Of a DNA stretch of 21,130 bases, positions 6,587 to 16,200 are shown in pieces; the first letter of the stretch is position 1; every line of letters starts with the position of its first letter. Made by a program: the position numbers and the translations under genes. The stretch spans positions 1 to 21,130 of the IMG/VR virus record IMGVR_UViG_3300034018_002918; one strand, given 5' to 3'. The DNA comes from a virus. Below the pieces are notes generated by a model, which saw only the letters and a program-made list of their open reading frames with translations, made no database searches and had not been told where the DNA came from.

Positions 6587-6762
6587 AAGAAATATTTTTT
6601 TTAATTATTATTATACTCAATCTCATTTCAATTTATTTTATTTCTAACACATTATGTTCTTATTGGAAATTTTTATTGCCTAAAAGAAAATATACGTATG
6701 TATCACTTCTACTTTTTTTATTATTATTTTTATTTCTTTTTGTTTTATATGTAAAAAAATAG
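6583..6762 (+). CDS. small two-segment membrane protein, 59 aa
   Basis: I place the start at ATG 6583, because it overlaps the stop of the preceding microprotein (ATGA). The longer alternative would use a TTG at 6553. The protein has two hydrophobic segments (EIFFLIIIILNLISIYFI and VSLLLFLLLFLFLFVLYV) separated by a basic loop with LPKRK. Small two-span membrane proteins in phages include holins and superinfection-exclusion proteins, but nothing here decides between them. There is no endolysin next to it. Confidence 0.55.
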   Translation: MKEIFFLIIIILNLISIYFISNTLCSYWKFLLPKRKYTYVSLLLFLLLFLFLFVLYVKK

Positions 6763-6827
6763 TTTAACTTAGATATATAGATTTCTATATACTAAAGATT
6801 TAAGATATTTAGAATGTTTTAATACTT

Positions 6828-6835
6828 TATAAATA
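6828..6835 (+). promoter_or_regulatory. T4-late-like box TATAAATA
   Basis: An exact TATAAATA lies 28 bases before the ATG at 6864. A looser relative, GATATATAG, lies at 6772-6780. It may drive the 125-aa gene. Confidence 0.45.
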
Positions 6836-6863
6836 ATAACTATTTTTAAAATTACTATTTCTT

Positions 6864-7241
6864 ATGGTTGCATTAGCAGCTTCTGAATTCTATGAAGATA
6901 GAACAAATGTAGATGAAATGATTCGAGTCATATCAGATTCCACAGAAAGGATTGAGATAATTAGAACTAACTTTGAAACTTTATTAAATGATATGTATGA
7001 TAATATGATTGAAAAAGATCAAAACTTTGTCTACATACTTTCTCAGAAGTTTAAAAAACAAATAGAAAACCTACCTGATTATAGAGATTTATATACAATT
7101 TTAGTTGAAATAGATCTTAATACTTCCAAGCTTAAAACAACTCAAGATTCTTTTACCTTAATAGAAATATGTCAAGAGCATAAAGTTATTTTTGAAGAAT
7201 ACATAGACCTTCAGAAAATTTTTATCAATTTATACAACTAA
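6864..7241 (+). CDS. hypothetical helical protein, 125 aa
   Basis: The sequence looks almost entirely alpha-helical, with heptad-like spacing of Ile and Leu through residues 15-75 and 80-120, and it has no Gly-rich or beta segments. There is no membrane segment. It lies between the small-gene cluster and the virion module and has a TATAAATA box upstream, so it might be a late gene. A small virion or chaperone-like helical protein is possible. I do not recognise a family. Confidence 0.6.
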   Translation: MVALAASEFYEDRTNVDEMIRVISDSTERIEIIRTNFETLLNDMYDNMIEKDQNFVYILSQKFKKQIENLPDYRDLYTILVEIDLNTSKLKTTQDSFTLIEICQEHKVIFEEYIDLQKIFINLYN

Positions 7242-7295
7242 CCTCTCTTCTTAACACTGTTATAGCTATTTATTTTTCTAAAATTAAAACTTTTA

Positions 7296-7305
7296 GATAT
7301 ATAAA
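7296..7305 (+). promoter_or_regulatory. putative phage promoter box GATATATAAA
   Basis: An exact copy of the 10-mer lies 23 bases before the ATG at 7329, the first gene of the virion module. Confidence 0.55.
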
Positions 7306-7328
7306 GTAATAAATAAATTTCAACTGCT

Positions 7329-8060
7329 ATGACACTTGATGAACTCGTTGAACTAACTCAAGATGAACTTACTGTTTCGAGTGGTTTACCAAACTCAATA
7401 TCCCCTAGAGAAATTGAACGTATTATAAAAAATGCTGAACGCTGGTTTTTTATAAATTATAAAAACGCAGTAGAAAGTGACTTTTATATTATTCCACATT
7501 CTTATTTTGAATCTCAAGAATTTAAAAATAGAAGATTTGTACAGTTACCTGATTGTGTAATGACAATTTCTGATTTTAGGGAAATTAGAGGAGGTTCTCG
7601 TATTGGTATTGTGGATCGTGATATTACTGAAAATAAGATTATAGCATCTGAATTATTTTTATCACCTGTTACTGGCACTGATTTGGTTATGAGAACTGCT
7701 CAATATGCATATTGGGATATTACAAAAGCATACTTCTTGGATACTATAGCTTATTCGTTTAACCAAAATTCCAAAAGAATTAAAGTTACTGGTAGAAATC
7801 CTAGAACGAGTTCAGTTGTTAAATGTTATTCAAAGATATCTCAAGAATCTCTTTATAATGATGATTTATTTATAAGATGGGTTTTTGCTAAAAGTAAAAT
7901 TCAATTAGGATTTATGTATACTCTTTATACATTTCAATTACCATCGGGAGTCACATTAAATGGTAATATATTAAAAGATGCAGGCGAAAAAGAGTTACAA
8001 GAAGTTAAAGAACAAATTGATAAAGAAGCACCACCAAGTTGGTTTATACAATTTAATTGA
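7329..8060 (+). CDS. putative virion structural protein, 243 aa
   Basis: The N-terminus (LDELVELTQDELTVSSGLPNSISPREIERIIKNAERWFF) and C-terminus (a KSKIQLGF helix, then GVTLNGNILKDAGEKELQEV and PPSWFIQF) have the pattern I associate with a conserved virion protein in large T4-like phages. The middle is mostly beta (RRFVQLPDCVMTISDFREI). I cannot name the T4 counterpart. A neck or baseplate-connector role is a guess. The gene opens the structural cluster and has its own promoter-like box. There is no signal peptide, membrane segment or catalytic motif. Confidence 0.6.
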   Translation: MTLDELVELTQDELTVSSGLPNSISPREIERIIKNAERWFFINYKNAVESDFYIIPHSYFESQEFKNRRFVQLPDCVMTISDFREIRGGSRIGIVDRDITENKIIASELFLSPVTGTDLVMRTAQYAYWDITKAYFLDTIAYSFNQNSKRIKVTGRNPRTSSVVKCYSKISQESLYNDDLFIRWVFAKSKIQLGFMYTLYTFQLPSGVTLNGNILKDAGEKELQEVKEQIDKEAPPSWFIQFN

Positions 8061-8074
8061 TTGTATTATAACAA

Positions 8075-8084
8075 GATATATAAA
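8075..8084 (+). promoter_or_regulatory. putative phage promoter box GATATATAAA
   Basis: An exact copy of the 10-mer lies 13 bases before the ATG at 8098, followed by the A/T-rich stretch that most copies have. Confidence 0.55.
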
Positions 8085-8097
8085 ATAAATATTAGAT

Positions 8098-8646
8098 ATG
8101 CCTGCTAAATCAATTGCACAATTAAGACTTATGAGAATGGCTTATGCTTATAAATTAGGAAAATTAAAATCTGAACCTTCTCAAGAAGTAAAAGATATTG
8201 CTGATTCAATGACAGTAAGAGAGCTTACACATTATATAAAAACATCTGAAAAAAATCTTCCTATGCATGTAGACGAAGAGTTTGCAACACTAGCTAGTAC
8301 TCCAGGTATGGGTTCAGTTACAGCACCAACTGCTACTACAACAGGAAGTGGGGATTCTTTTAATTCTTATGGTTTGTATACTCAAAATTTTTTAGATAAA
8401 ACAAAAAAAGATAGGAAATCAAAGAAAAATGATCCTATGAAACATTATCATCCAGAAAAAGGAATTGTGAAATTTCAACCACATGGTAGTATCTTACATT
8501 TTGAAGATTTTATAAAAAATTTACAAATTAAAAATAAAGAAGAGTTTAACGATTATAATGACGAAAAAGATACAGAAGGTGATATAACGGCTAAAGATGG
8601 TTTTAGTGGTCGAGAACTAAATAATGATGGTGCTTTTGAAGAATAA
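8098..8646 (+). CDS. DUF3008-like phage protein with C-terminal extension
   Basis: The first 60 residues (MPAKSIAQLRLMRMAYAYKL, then GKLKSEPSQEVKDIADSMTV and IKTSEKNLPMHV) follow the DUF3008 pattern, in which a basic MPAKSxAQxRxMxxxYAYKxGK start is followed by a helical SMT/KTxxKxLP segment. That family is small, common in phages and of unknown function. This protein is 182 residues long. The rest is a low-complexity Thr/Gly/Ser linker, a basic stretch (TKKDRKSKKNDPMKHYHPEK) and an acidic end. The motif ILHFEDFIKN near 140-150 recurs in many phage proteins. It sits between virion genes and may be virion-associated. The next gene starts 24 bases later without its own promoter-like box. Confidence 0.7.
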   Translation: MPAKSIAQLRLMRMAYAYKLGKLKSEPSQEVKDIADSMTVRELTHYIKTSEKNLPMHVDEEFATLASTPGMGSVTAPTATTTGSGDSFNSYGLYTQNFLDKTKKDRKSKKNDPMKHYHPEKGIVKFQPHGSILHFEDFIKNLQIKNKEEFNDYNDEKDTEGDITAKDGFSGRELNNDGAFEE

Positions 8647-8670
8647 AAACAAAGTTTAATTTTTAAAATT

Positions 8671-11600
8671 ATGATGTATGCAGCCGATCAGTTTTTACGT
8701 AAGTTTTTAGGTATTTCTAGTATAGTGGATCCTGGAATACTAAATAATTATAATCATGAAGACCCTACATATCCTATATTTCATATTAAGTTTGCTTTTA
8801 ACCCACCAGAAGCAAAGCACCCAGATTATGTTACAAATAGATTACTAAGTGACCTCAAAGATGAAACGTCTCAGGTAGCTCCAGAATCAGCTATAAAATT
8901 TCTGTATAATGTAGGGGAGCCTGAAAGAGCAATTATGCTAAGAAAATTCAACTTAGCTTTAAAGTCAATTAGTGAACAAACCCCATGGTATTTTCAAGGT
9001 ATAAATGGAATAGAAGGTTTATTTAAACATGCATATCCATCTGAAGGTAGAGGTGAAGCAGGACTTACGGATGCAGTTATTGACATATCTACATTGGATA
9101 GTATTGACTTTAGGATTACGGCTTTAAAGGATCTTTATAGAAAAGCAGCATATGATAGGAAGTATAGAAGATGGGTTTTACCTGTCAATATGAGAAGATT
9201 TCGAATGACTATTATGGTCGGAGATGCAAGACAATTAGCTATAACAGAAGATAATTACTCTATAAATGGTAAACAAGCGTTACAAGCATTAAGAGATATA
9301 GATATTTTTAATGCTAGTAATATAGGTGGAAAACTTCTAGGTAAAGTTCGTGATGGATCTTTATCTTTTGTTAAAAGACTTCAATGGTGGGATAATCATT
9401 TTTCATGTTTAGTATTTGACTGTCAAGATTGTGAATTTGATATGAATAGTTTTAGTGGAATAAATAGCTTAAGTCACCCAAGACTTAAAGATACTACTCT
9501 TGCTCAGAGTCTAAAAATAAAAATAGGAAGAGTTATAGAAAGTAATACATATAGTCTTTTGGAATATTCATTAAGTGATAATTTAATTGAAAATTTTTTA
9601 AAGTCTGAAAATAAATCAGATGTAATAAAACTTTCTCAAACTTTAAATGCGGCTTTTAAACCTAAGGTTCCTTATTGGAATAATTATCAAAATCTAGAAA
9701 GAGATAAAGGGGATAATAAAAGAATTATTACTGAAGATGGTGGATTTGGAAGTGCTATATCTCAAGGTGCAAATGCTGCTGCTGCTGCTTTAGGCATAGA
9801 TGGTATCACGCAAGGTACAAATCTTGGTGGTGGAGGTGGAATTTTAGGTTCTTTAGGCTCTATTGTTGATTTTGCTGGAGATACTGCATCAGAAATAGCT
9901 CAAGAAGCTTTAGGTTTGGCAACTGAACAAATCACAAAGAATGTATTTGGTAATGATCTTTATCGTTCAGCAGCAGGTATAGGGCTTGGTATTTTAAATG
10001 GAGATTTAAATCAAGTAGCTCAAAACTTTGTAAATCCTGCTATCGCAGGTGCTTTAGGTATTAACATAGAATCTTCAGGAAGACCAATACAACCAAATCT
10101 CAGGGATGGTATTCCAACTAAATTAGAATTAGTAGCACCAAATGTACAAAAGTCTTTAAGCGACATTCAAGCAAATCTTTCAGGTCAAGGTGCAGATCCA
10201 AGATTTCAATCAATTGGAAGACCTGGGGGAAGTTTATTTAATAATCCTAATCCAACTGAAAAACTTTTTGATCAAAAAAATATTGATCTACAAGCTTCAA
10301 GAGTTGAAAAAGAAATGCCTCAAAATATTGAGTTCCAAACTGTTAGAAAAGAAACTAAAATTAATCCTAAAAAAGAAGTTTTAACTGGAGCAACTAAAAA
10401 AACTACATTTGATGAATCTTTAATAAACTTGGAAGGAGCAGGTAAAAAATTAGATTTAACTCCAAGTAGTGCAAATCTAAGTGGTGCTCAACCTCTAAAA
10501 GATTTAACCCCTAATAATGCAGATTTAGTAGGTGCTCAACCTCTTAAAGACTTAGTACCTGATAATGCAGATTTAGTAGGTGCTCAACCTCTAAAAGACT
10601 TGATTCCTGATAATGCAGATTTAGTAGGTGCTCAACCTCTTAAAGACTTGATTCCTAATAATGCAGATTTAGTAGGTGCAGAACCTCTTAAAGACTTGAT
10701 TCCTGATAATGCAGATTTAGTAGGTGCACAACCTCTTAAAGACTTAGTACCTAATAATGCAGATTTAGTAGGTGCAGAACCTCTTAAAGAGTTAGTACCT
10801 GTAAATGCAAATTTAATTGGGGCTGAATCTTTAAAAGACTTAGTACCTACAAGTGCAGAACTAACAGGAGCTGAAGCACTAAAGAAAATTGATCCTGCAA
10901 AAGTTATATTAGAAGGTCAAGATCCATTATTGAGTTTTGATCAAAAATCTATAACTTTAACAGGTACAACTCCTCTTACAAAATTCGCTTCTGCAAATGA
11001 AACTTTAGTGGGTGCAAAAGTGCTCACAGATTTAGCTCAAAGTAAAATTAATTTAGAGGGTACAGAGCCTTTAAATAGTTTAAGTTCTACAAATGTAGAT
11101 TTAGCTGGAAAAACACCATTGAGTAAATTTGAAGAATCTAAAATAGATCTTACAGAATCAAAAGTATTAAGGGATCTTCCTAATTTAAAAGAAGAATTGA
11201 TTTCTCCCACTAAGCAAACAAGTTTTAATGAAACTACAGCTGATTTAGATGGAATAAAACCTCAAACTAAATTTGCTGAAGACAATGTAAATTTAGAAGG
11301 AAGTGCAATTAAGTCAAGTTCAATTAAAAATGCTAATTTAATAGGAACACTACCGATTTCTAAATTGAATGAAAGTAATGTTGAATTAACTGGAAATAAT
11401 AAAAATACTGTAAAAGAACTTGGAGTTGCAGAACTAAATGGAAAAACACCAGCGGATAAACTTTCTGAGAGTAATGTTGGAAATATGGAATATAATGAAA
11501 GCTTAACATCTACTTCATTAGGAAAAGAAACGTTACTTGGCAAAGAGCCTGTCACAGCTTTTTCTGAAAATAATATAGGTAATATGAAAAATGAAGTTCC

Positions 11601-12504
11601 GAATACTTTATCTTCATTAGGAACAGAAACATTGCTTGGAACAAAACCTCTTACGAATTTATCTGAAACTAATGTTAATCTTGTAGGAGCTACAGTACAA
11701 AATAAAATTTCTGAAAAAATTGAATTAAACAGTGCAAGTATAACTACAAAAATGGATAAAAATGTTCGTTTAGAAGGTACAGCTCCATTAAATCATATGA
11801 ATGATAATGTAGAATTGAAAGGTGCTATAAATATAAATACAACATTTCCATCTACAAATATTAATCTAGAAGGTAAAGAGGGTGCTACTTTACTACCTAA
11901 TCAAAATGTAGAATTAGAAGGTAAGCAGCCTCAGAGTAATACCATAAGTAATGCTTTTGAAGGTCAACGTACTCTAGGTATAAATAAAAATAAAAAAACT
12001 TCCCAAGGAAATGTTGAACTAGAAATTTCGAAACCTCTACAGGTTCTACCAACAAAAAATGTTGATACAGAAACAAGAAGTTCTTCATATACAATAGGTC
12101 AAAATGTATTTCAGGAAAATAAAGGTATAGGGATAAAAAGTAATAATCAAACACTGCCACAAAGTCGTATAGAGTTTGAAACATCTTCTGTTATGGGAAA
12201 TACAACTTCTGAAAATGTAGGTTTTGAAACTCCCTTTACTAGAGAGAATACAACTTCTGAAAATGTAGGTTTTAAAACTCCTTTTACTAAAGAGAATACA
12301 ACTTCTGAAAATGTAGGTTTAGAAGCACCTTCTATTCAAGAAAATACAAATTATAAAAATGTAGGTTTAGAAGCACCTTCTGTTCAAGAGAATACAGGTT
12401 ACAAAAATGTACAATTAGGAGTACCTTCAGTTAATACACCAATAAGAGAAGTTTCTGGAGAACTGTCTGTTGTAAAAAATCCTAAAGATTCAAACTCACA
12501 ATAA
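8671..12504 (+). CDS. 1277-aa virion protein with 16-residue repeats
   Basis: Residues 1 to about 350 form a folded domain of tail or baseplate character (DPTYPIFHIKFAFNPPEA, RRWVLPVNMRRFRMTIMVGD, LVFDCQDCEFDM). A Gly/Ala-rich hydrophobic stretch follows at about 355-475 (ISQGANAAAAALGI, LGGGGGILGSLGS). From about 575 to 1260 it is repetitive, with a 16-residue period. The first block follows NADLVGAQPLKDLIPD, decays gradually, and ends in a second set of type ENTTSENVGFETPFTR. The layout suggests a baseplate or tail-tip protein carrying a long repetitive stalk. A tape-measure protein is less likely because the repeats are beta-like rather than helical. ATG at 8674 is an alternative start. 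Frame integrity over 3.8 kb supports a real gene. The T4 counterpart is not identified. Confidence 0.75.
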   Translation: MMYAADQFLRKFLGISSIVDPGILNNYNHEDPTYPIFHIKFAFNPPEAKHPDYVTNRLLSDLKDETSQVAPESAIKFLYNVGEPERAIMLRKFNLALKSISEQTPWYFQGINGIEGLFKHAYPSEGRGEAGLTDAVIDISTLDSIDFRITALKDLYRKAAYDRKYRRWVLPVNMRRFRMTIMVGDARQLAITEDNYSINGKQALQALRDIDIFNASNIGGKLLGKVRDGSLSFVKRLQWWDNHFSCLVFDCQDCEFDMNSFSGINSLSHPRLKDTTLAQSLKIKIGRVIESNTYSLLEYSLSDNLIENFLKSENKSDVIKLSQTLNAAFKPKVPYWNNYQNLERDKGDNKRIITEDGGFGSAISQGANAAAAALGIDGITQGTNLGGGGGILGSLGSIVDFAGDTASEIAQEALGLATEQITKNVFGNDLYRSAAGIGLGILNGDLNQVAQNFVNPAIAGALGINIESSGRPIQPNLRDGIPTKLELVAPNVQKSLSDIQANLSGQGADPRFQSIGRPGGSLFNNPNPTEKLFDQKNIDLQASRVEKEMPQNIEFQTVRKETKINPKKEVLTGATKKTTFDESLINLEGAGKKLDLTPSSANLSGAQPLKDLTPNNADLVGAQPLKDLVPDNADLVGAQPLKDLIPDNADLVGAQPLKDLIPNNADLVGAEPLKDLIPDNADLVGAQPLKDLVPNNADLVGAEPLKELVPVNANLIGAESLKDLVPTSAELTGAEALKKIDPAKVILEGQDPLLSFDQKSITLTGTTPLTKFASANETLVGAKVLTDLAQSKINLEGTEPLNSLSSTNVDLAGKTPLSKFEESKIDLTESKVLRDLPNLKEELISPTKQTSFNETTADLDGIKPQTKFAEDNVNLEGSAIKSSSIKNANLIGTLPISKLNESNVELTGNNKNTVKELGVAELNGKTPADKLSESNVGNMEYNESLTSTSLGKETLLGKEPVTAFSENNIGNMKNEVPNTLSSLGTETLLGTKPLTNLSETNVNLVGATVQNKISEKIELNSASITTKMDKNVRLEGTAPLNHMNDNVELKGAININTTFPSTNINLEGKEGATLLPNQNVELEGKQPQSNTISNAFEGQRTLGINKNKKTSQGNVELEISKPLQVLPTKNVDTETRSSSYTIGQNVFQENKGIGIKSNNQTLPQSRIEFETSSVMGNTTSENVGFETPFTRENTTSENVGFKTPFTKENTTSENVGLEAPSIQENTNYKNVGLEAPSVQENTGYKNVQLGVPSVNTPIREVSGELSVVKNPKDSNSQ
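10471..10902 (+). repeat. 48-bp tandem repeats in the 1277-aa gene
   Basis: About nine 48-bp units begin at 10471, 10519, 10567, 10615, 10663, 10711, 10759, 10807 and 10855. The central five or six are nearly identical at the DNA level and the outer ones are diverged. The unit is 16 codons, so copy changes keep the frame. Degenerate 16-residue repeats continue well past 11900 in the protein. Confidence 0.93.
12211..12450 (+). repeat. second set of 48-bp repeats, about five units
   Basis: Units begin at 12211, 12259, 12307, 12355 and 12403, each encoding a variant of ENVGFETPFTRENTTS. The period is again exactly 48 bases, although the sequence differs from the first block. Confidence 0.88.
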
Positions 12505-12524
12505 TTTTATGTTTTTATTTTTTT

Positions 12525-12534
12525 GATATATAAA
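12525..12534 (+). promoter_or_regulatory. putative phage promoter box GATATATAAA
   Basis: An exact copy of the 10-mer (GATATATAAATA here) is only 4 bases from the ATG at 12539. If it acts as a T4-late-like -10 box, the transcript would start at or near the ATG and be almost leaderless. Confidence 0.45.
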
Positions 12535-12538
12535 TACT

Positions 12539-13288
12539 ATGGAAAGAAATAATACATATTTTGGAAAAGTAGTAATCAATGATGATCCTGAAAGAATCGG
12601 TAGATGTAAAGTAAAAGTTCTTGGGGTCTTCGATGAATTACAAGACAACGATCTACCTTGGGCGTTTCCTGCTTATAATATGTCATTTGCAGGAGGAGAA
12701 TCAAAAGGTTATGGATCTATAAGTGTTCCAAAATTGGATACTATAGTACGAATACGATTTGAAAATGGAGACACATATTTTCCTGTATATTGGAGTATTC
12801 CAATTGCAAATGAAACTATGAAGTCTGAATTGAATGATTCATATTTAAATTCTCATGTAATTACTTACGATGAAGATGAAAATATGAAAATTCTATATAG
12901 TCCTTCAATTGGTTTAAAATACCATTTTAATGGATCTCATGTAACGATAAATCCTGATAAATCTATAACTATTGAACATGATGCAACTCAGTCAGTTATA
13001 GAATTAAATGGATCAAATATAACTATTGTAGCTAATAATAAAATTGAAGCAACAGCTCCAACTAAAATAGAAATAAATAGTTCAAATGTACATGTTAATG
13101 GTGTGAAAACAGAATTAGGAGCAGCTCCAGTATTTTCAAATATATGTGCGGAGCCCCTTTGGGTTTTTTTAAAAGCATTAGCAGCAGCAGCAGATGCAAA
13201 ATGGCCTCCATCACCAGGAGTACTTTCAGCACTTGCTGCAACTGCTGAAGTAGCAAGTACATCAAAAACTGTAAAAACTTCATTATAA
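12539..13288 (+). CDS. gp5-like baseplate central spike protein without lysozyme domain
   Basis: Residues 5-105 look like the OB fold of T4 gp5/VgrG proteins (YFGKVVINDDPERIGRCKVK, DNDLPWAFPAYN, GGESKGYGSISVPKLDTIV, RIRFENGDTYFPVYWS). About 110-190 are short beta strands with repeated I-x-I/V-x spacing (SITIEHD, SNITIVANNKIEATAPTKIE), as expected for a trimeric beta-helical needle. The C-terminus is an Ala-rich helix (WVFLKALAAAADAKWPP). In T4, gp5 forms the membrane-piercing spike and carries a lysozyme domain; at 249 residues this one has none. The 1135-aa gene starts 1 base after its stop, so the two are coexpressed. The call is firm for the OB domain and inferred for the spike role. Confidence 0.78.
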   Translation: MERNNTYFGKVVINDDPERIGRCKVKVLGVFDELQDNDLPWAFPAYNMSFAGGESKGYGSISVPKLDTIVRIRFENGDTYFPVYWSIPIANETMKSELNDSYLNSHVITYDEDENMKILYSPSIGLKYHFNGSHVTINPDKSITIEHDATQSVIELNGSNITIVANNKIEATAPTKIEINSSNVHVNGVKTELGAAPVFSNICAEPLWVFLKALAAAADAKWPPSPGVLSALAATAEVASTSKTVKTSL

Positions 13289-13289
13289 A

Positions 13290-16200
13290 ATGGCTAAATC
13301 ACTACTTCAAATAACGCCTTATGCCTTGGTAGAATTAGATTACGACACTACAGTAATATCTACCAATACGCAGTCTTTTTTGTTTTTCAATTCTTCATAT
13401 ACAAATGAAAGACAATTACTGAATGTTACAAAAGGAAATAATCCAACATCTAATATTTTAGATAGATCTGCTGTACGTTTGACTGATTCTAGAACTTGGG
13501 CACATTTAGATCAAGATAGAGCTATCCCTTATAATAGTTATGATTCTGCAAATCTTTCTCAAAGTTTATTAAGTGATTATACTAGTACACAATGGCCAGT
13601 TGAATATGAAACTTTAAAATTACATTTACTATCAGGATATAATCTAGAAGATTTAGATGGTTTACTTCTTAGTGTTGAATACCCTGAAGTTTCTGGAAAG
13701 AATTGTACAGTTGCTCAAATAGCTTATTTAAAAGGCGATGAGTTTATTAAATTCAATGCTAGACCAATTGTAATTTCAGGACGAAGTTATGATAGATATA
13801 TTGAAGTGTTAATACCCTCTCTTTTTAGTCTTAACGATGAATTTTATGCTAACCCTACATCTGGAGCTTTAGCTTATTGGTTAAGTTCTAATAACAAAGG
13901 TTTTTTGAGAAGCGGTTTAATTTCTATTACATTAAGAGAAATTACTACATCATCAGATAATGGAACAGTTCTTTCATTAACGGCAGGTAATGTTACAAAT
14001 ATAACATATAAACAACAGGATGCATATAGTTTATTAAGTGCTGTTATCATTGAAAATGATGAAGAAGATTGTTTTGAATATTACCCTTCATGGCAAGGTG
14101 GATTTGTAGAAGATTTAGTTTCTAGTTTAAATTCAGTTGGTGGAGATTATTATGTTTTTCATGAACTATATATTTATGAGCAATTAGGGTTTAGTCAAGT
14201 ACAAAGCGATTATTTTGTTTCTATACAAGAAGGTAATTTTAATGAGCCTAAAAAATTTAGGCCTATTTTAAAAAATGCAGATTCCGCATATTCCTTTAGT
14301 ATAGATTATGTAATGAGACTTACAGACAAAGATACTGGAAATCAAATTGTAAGGACAGCCTCTATCACTTCATTTGAGCCTAAAAGACATGGAAGAAAAA
14401 TAGAAAAAGTTAATTTAGAGGGTTCAGTAAGATCCTTTAAAATTTACAACAAAATTATAGAAGAAACTAAACTTCAAGTTAATAGAAAAGTAGTAGATAA
14501 AAGAGTAGAAAAATTATATACTCCTACATTTTTTGATTTTAATGAAGTAGCTGTAAATACATCTAATGTAATCTTAAAAACTGATGGAACATTTACTACT
14601 GAATCTGTTTGGAATTGGGATGTTATTTTTGGACAAGGCGAAGCTATTATGCTTATACATCCTTATGAGAACTATGTTAAATTTAAAATGCATAGATATT
14701 TAGAAAATAATGTTACGACTTCTTTAGATTTACGTTATGATGTTGATTTATTTTTAGTAATAGAATACGCTGGAAAAAGAGTAAGGTTTTCTAAATTAGA
14801 AGGATTTTATTCGACAAATTTAGCTGAAGGTGAAATAGTATTTAAGATACCTGCGAAAGATTCTTCTGCTATTTATTCTAATGAAGGTGGCATATTTTAT
14901 ATCACATCAAAAGTTCCATCCTTTATAAAAGTTAAAGTTATGGACAATTTTGTTGGAGGAATTGCTAATAAAGAAATTAATATTATTTCTAAAGAATTTT
15001 ATTCTAAGGGAGACACAGATTTATTTGAATTGATATATGATGGGGTTACTTATTTTGTTCCTAAAAATATGCTTCAAGTTATTCAAGTTATTCCTACAGG
15101 ATCAGGAGTTAGTGAAACTACTTTATATACAGGTAAATGGAGAAGAATGCAAGATGCAGATACTGTAAAAGATGATATTGAAAAAATAAGAAGAAATGAA
15201 CTTGAAAGGGTTTTAAATAATATTAGAACTTCTCAACTATCTTTGAATACTCGTCAATCTGAATTAAGTCAAAAATCATCTGAACTTGCAGCGTTAGAAG
15301 CTAAATTAAATGCGCAATCCTCCTCACAAAATGCACAAGCAGATTTACTTAATTCTCTACAAAGAGATGTTGCAAGTAAAGATAAAATAAATAATCAAAG
15401 AGAATTAGATTTAAGAGAACAAGCTAGGAAGGCAGCAGAAAAAGAAAATCAAAATATAGCTGCATTTCAAGACCAATTAAATAAGATTTTAAAATCTATT
15501 GAGGACCTTGAAAATGTAAGTGGTGAAGGTGCTGGTGGAGGTGAAGGTAACCAAGGTGGAGGAAACCAAGGTGGAGGTAACCAAGGTGGTGAAGGTGGAG
15601 GAAACCAAGGTGGAGGTAACCTAGGTGAGGGTTTGGGTAATCAAGGTGGAGGTACACAAGGATACCAAGGTGGAGATAATCCAGGTGGGGGAGGGATAGT
15701 CAAAACAGTGGTAACGCAAAATGATGTAATTAATCCTACGCTTGGATTAGATAGATTTAATCCAAATGCAAATATTACTGGTGTAGCTAAAACTATAAAT
15801 TATGTTGATTTTCTAGGAAGATCTGGCAGTGATTTGGGTGTTTTACCTTCAGTTGGATTTTCACCTCTAACTATAGATGCAGGTTTAAATTTTTCTAACA
15901 AAGGACCTTTAGTTGGTGGTGGATTTGGAACAGGTGTCCCAATAGTTAATAATAATTCAGGTGTTAATGCTATTTTAGGTACATCTGGTAGCTCAGTAGC
16001 TAACAAAAGATCATTTATTTCTGATTCTTTAGGAACAAGAAATGGTGCTGGATCTAATAGTGGTGTAACAGTTCTACCTCCTGCTGGAAATACTGAAAAA
16101 ATTGTAAAAGGAAAAGTTAAAACTTGGAGTGATATTTTAGGTGATACGCATACTGCTTGGCAACAATATTTTTCTTTATTTTCGAAATCTACAACTAATA

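Noticed and set aside
10190-10384. Small open frame inside the repeat-protein gene
   Set aside because: It lies in another frame of the 1277-aa gene and encodes a Leu/Lys-rich sequence typical of a frame shadow. The same holds for minus-strand frames at 11262-11555, 11897-12184, 13095-13283 and 15800-16006.
10471-10902. Regular 48-bp repeats considered as a CRISPR array
   Set aside because: The repeats are directly adjacent without unique spacers, are not palindromic and stay in frame in a coding gene, so they are protein repeats.
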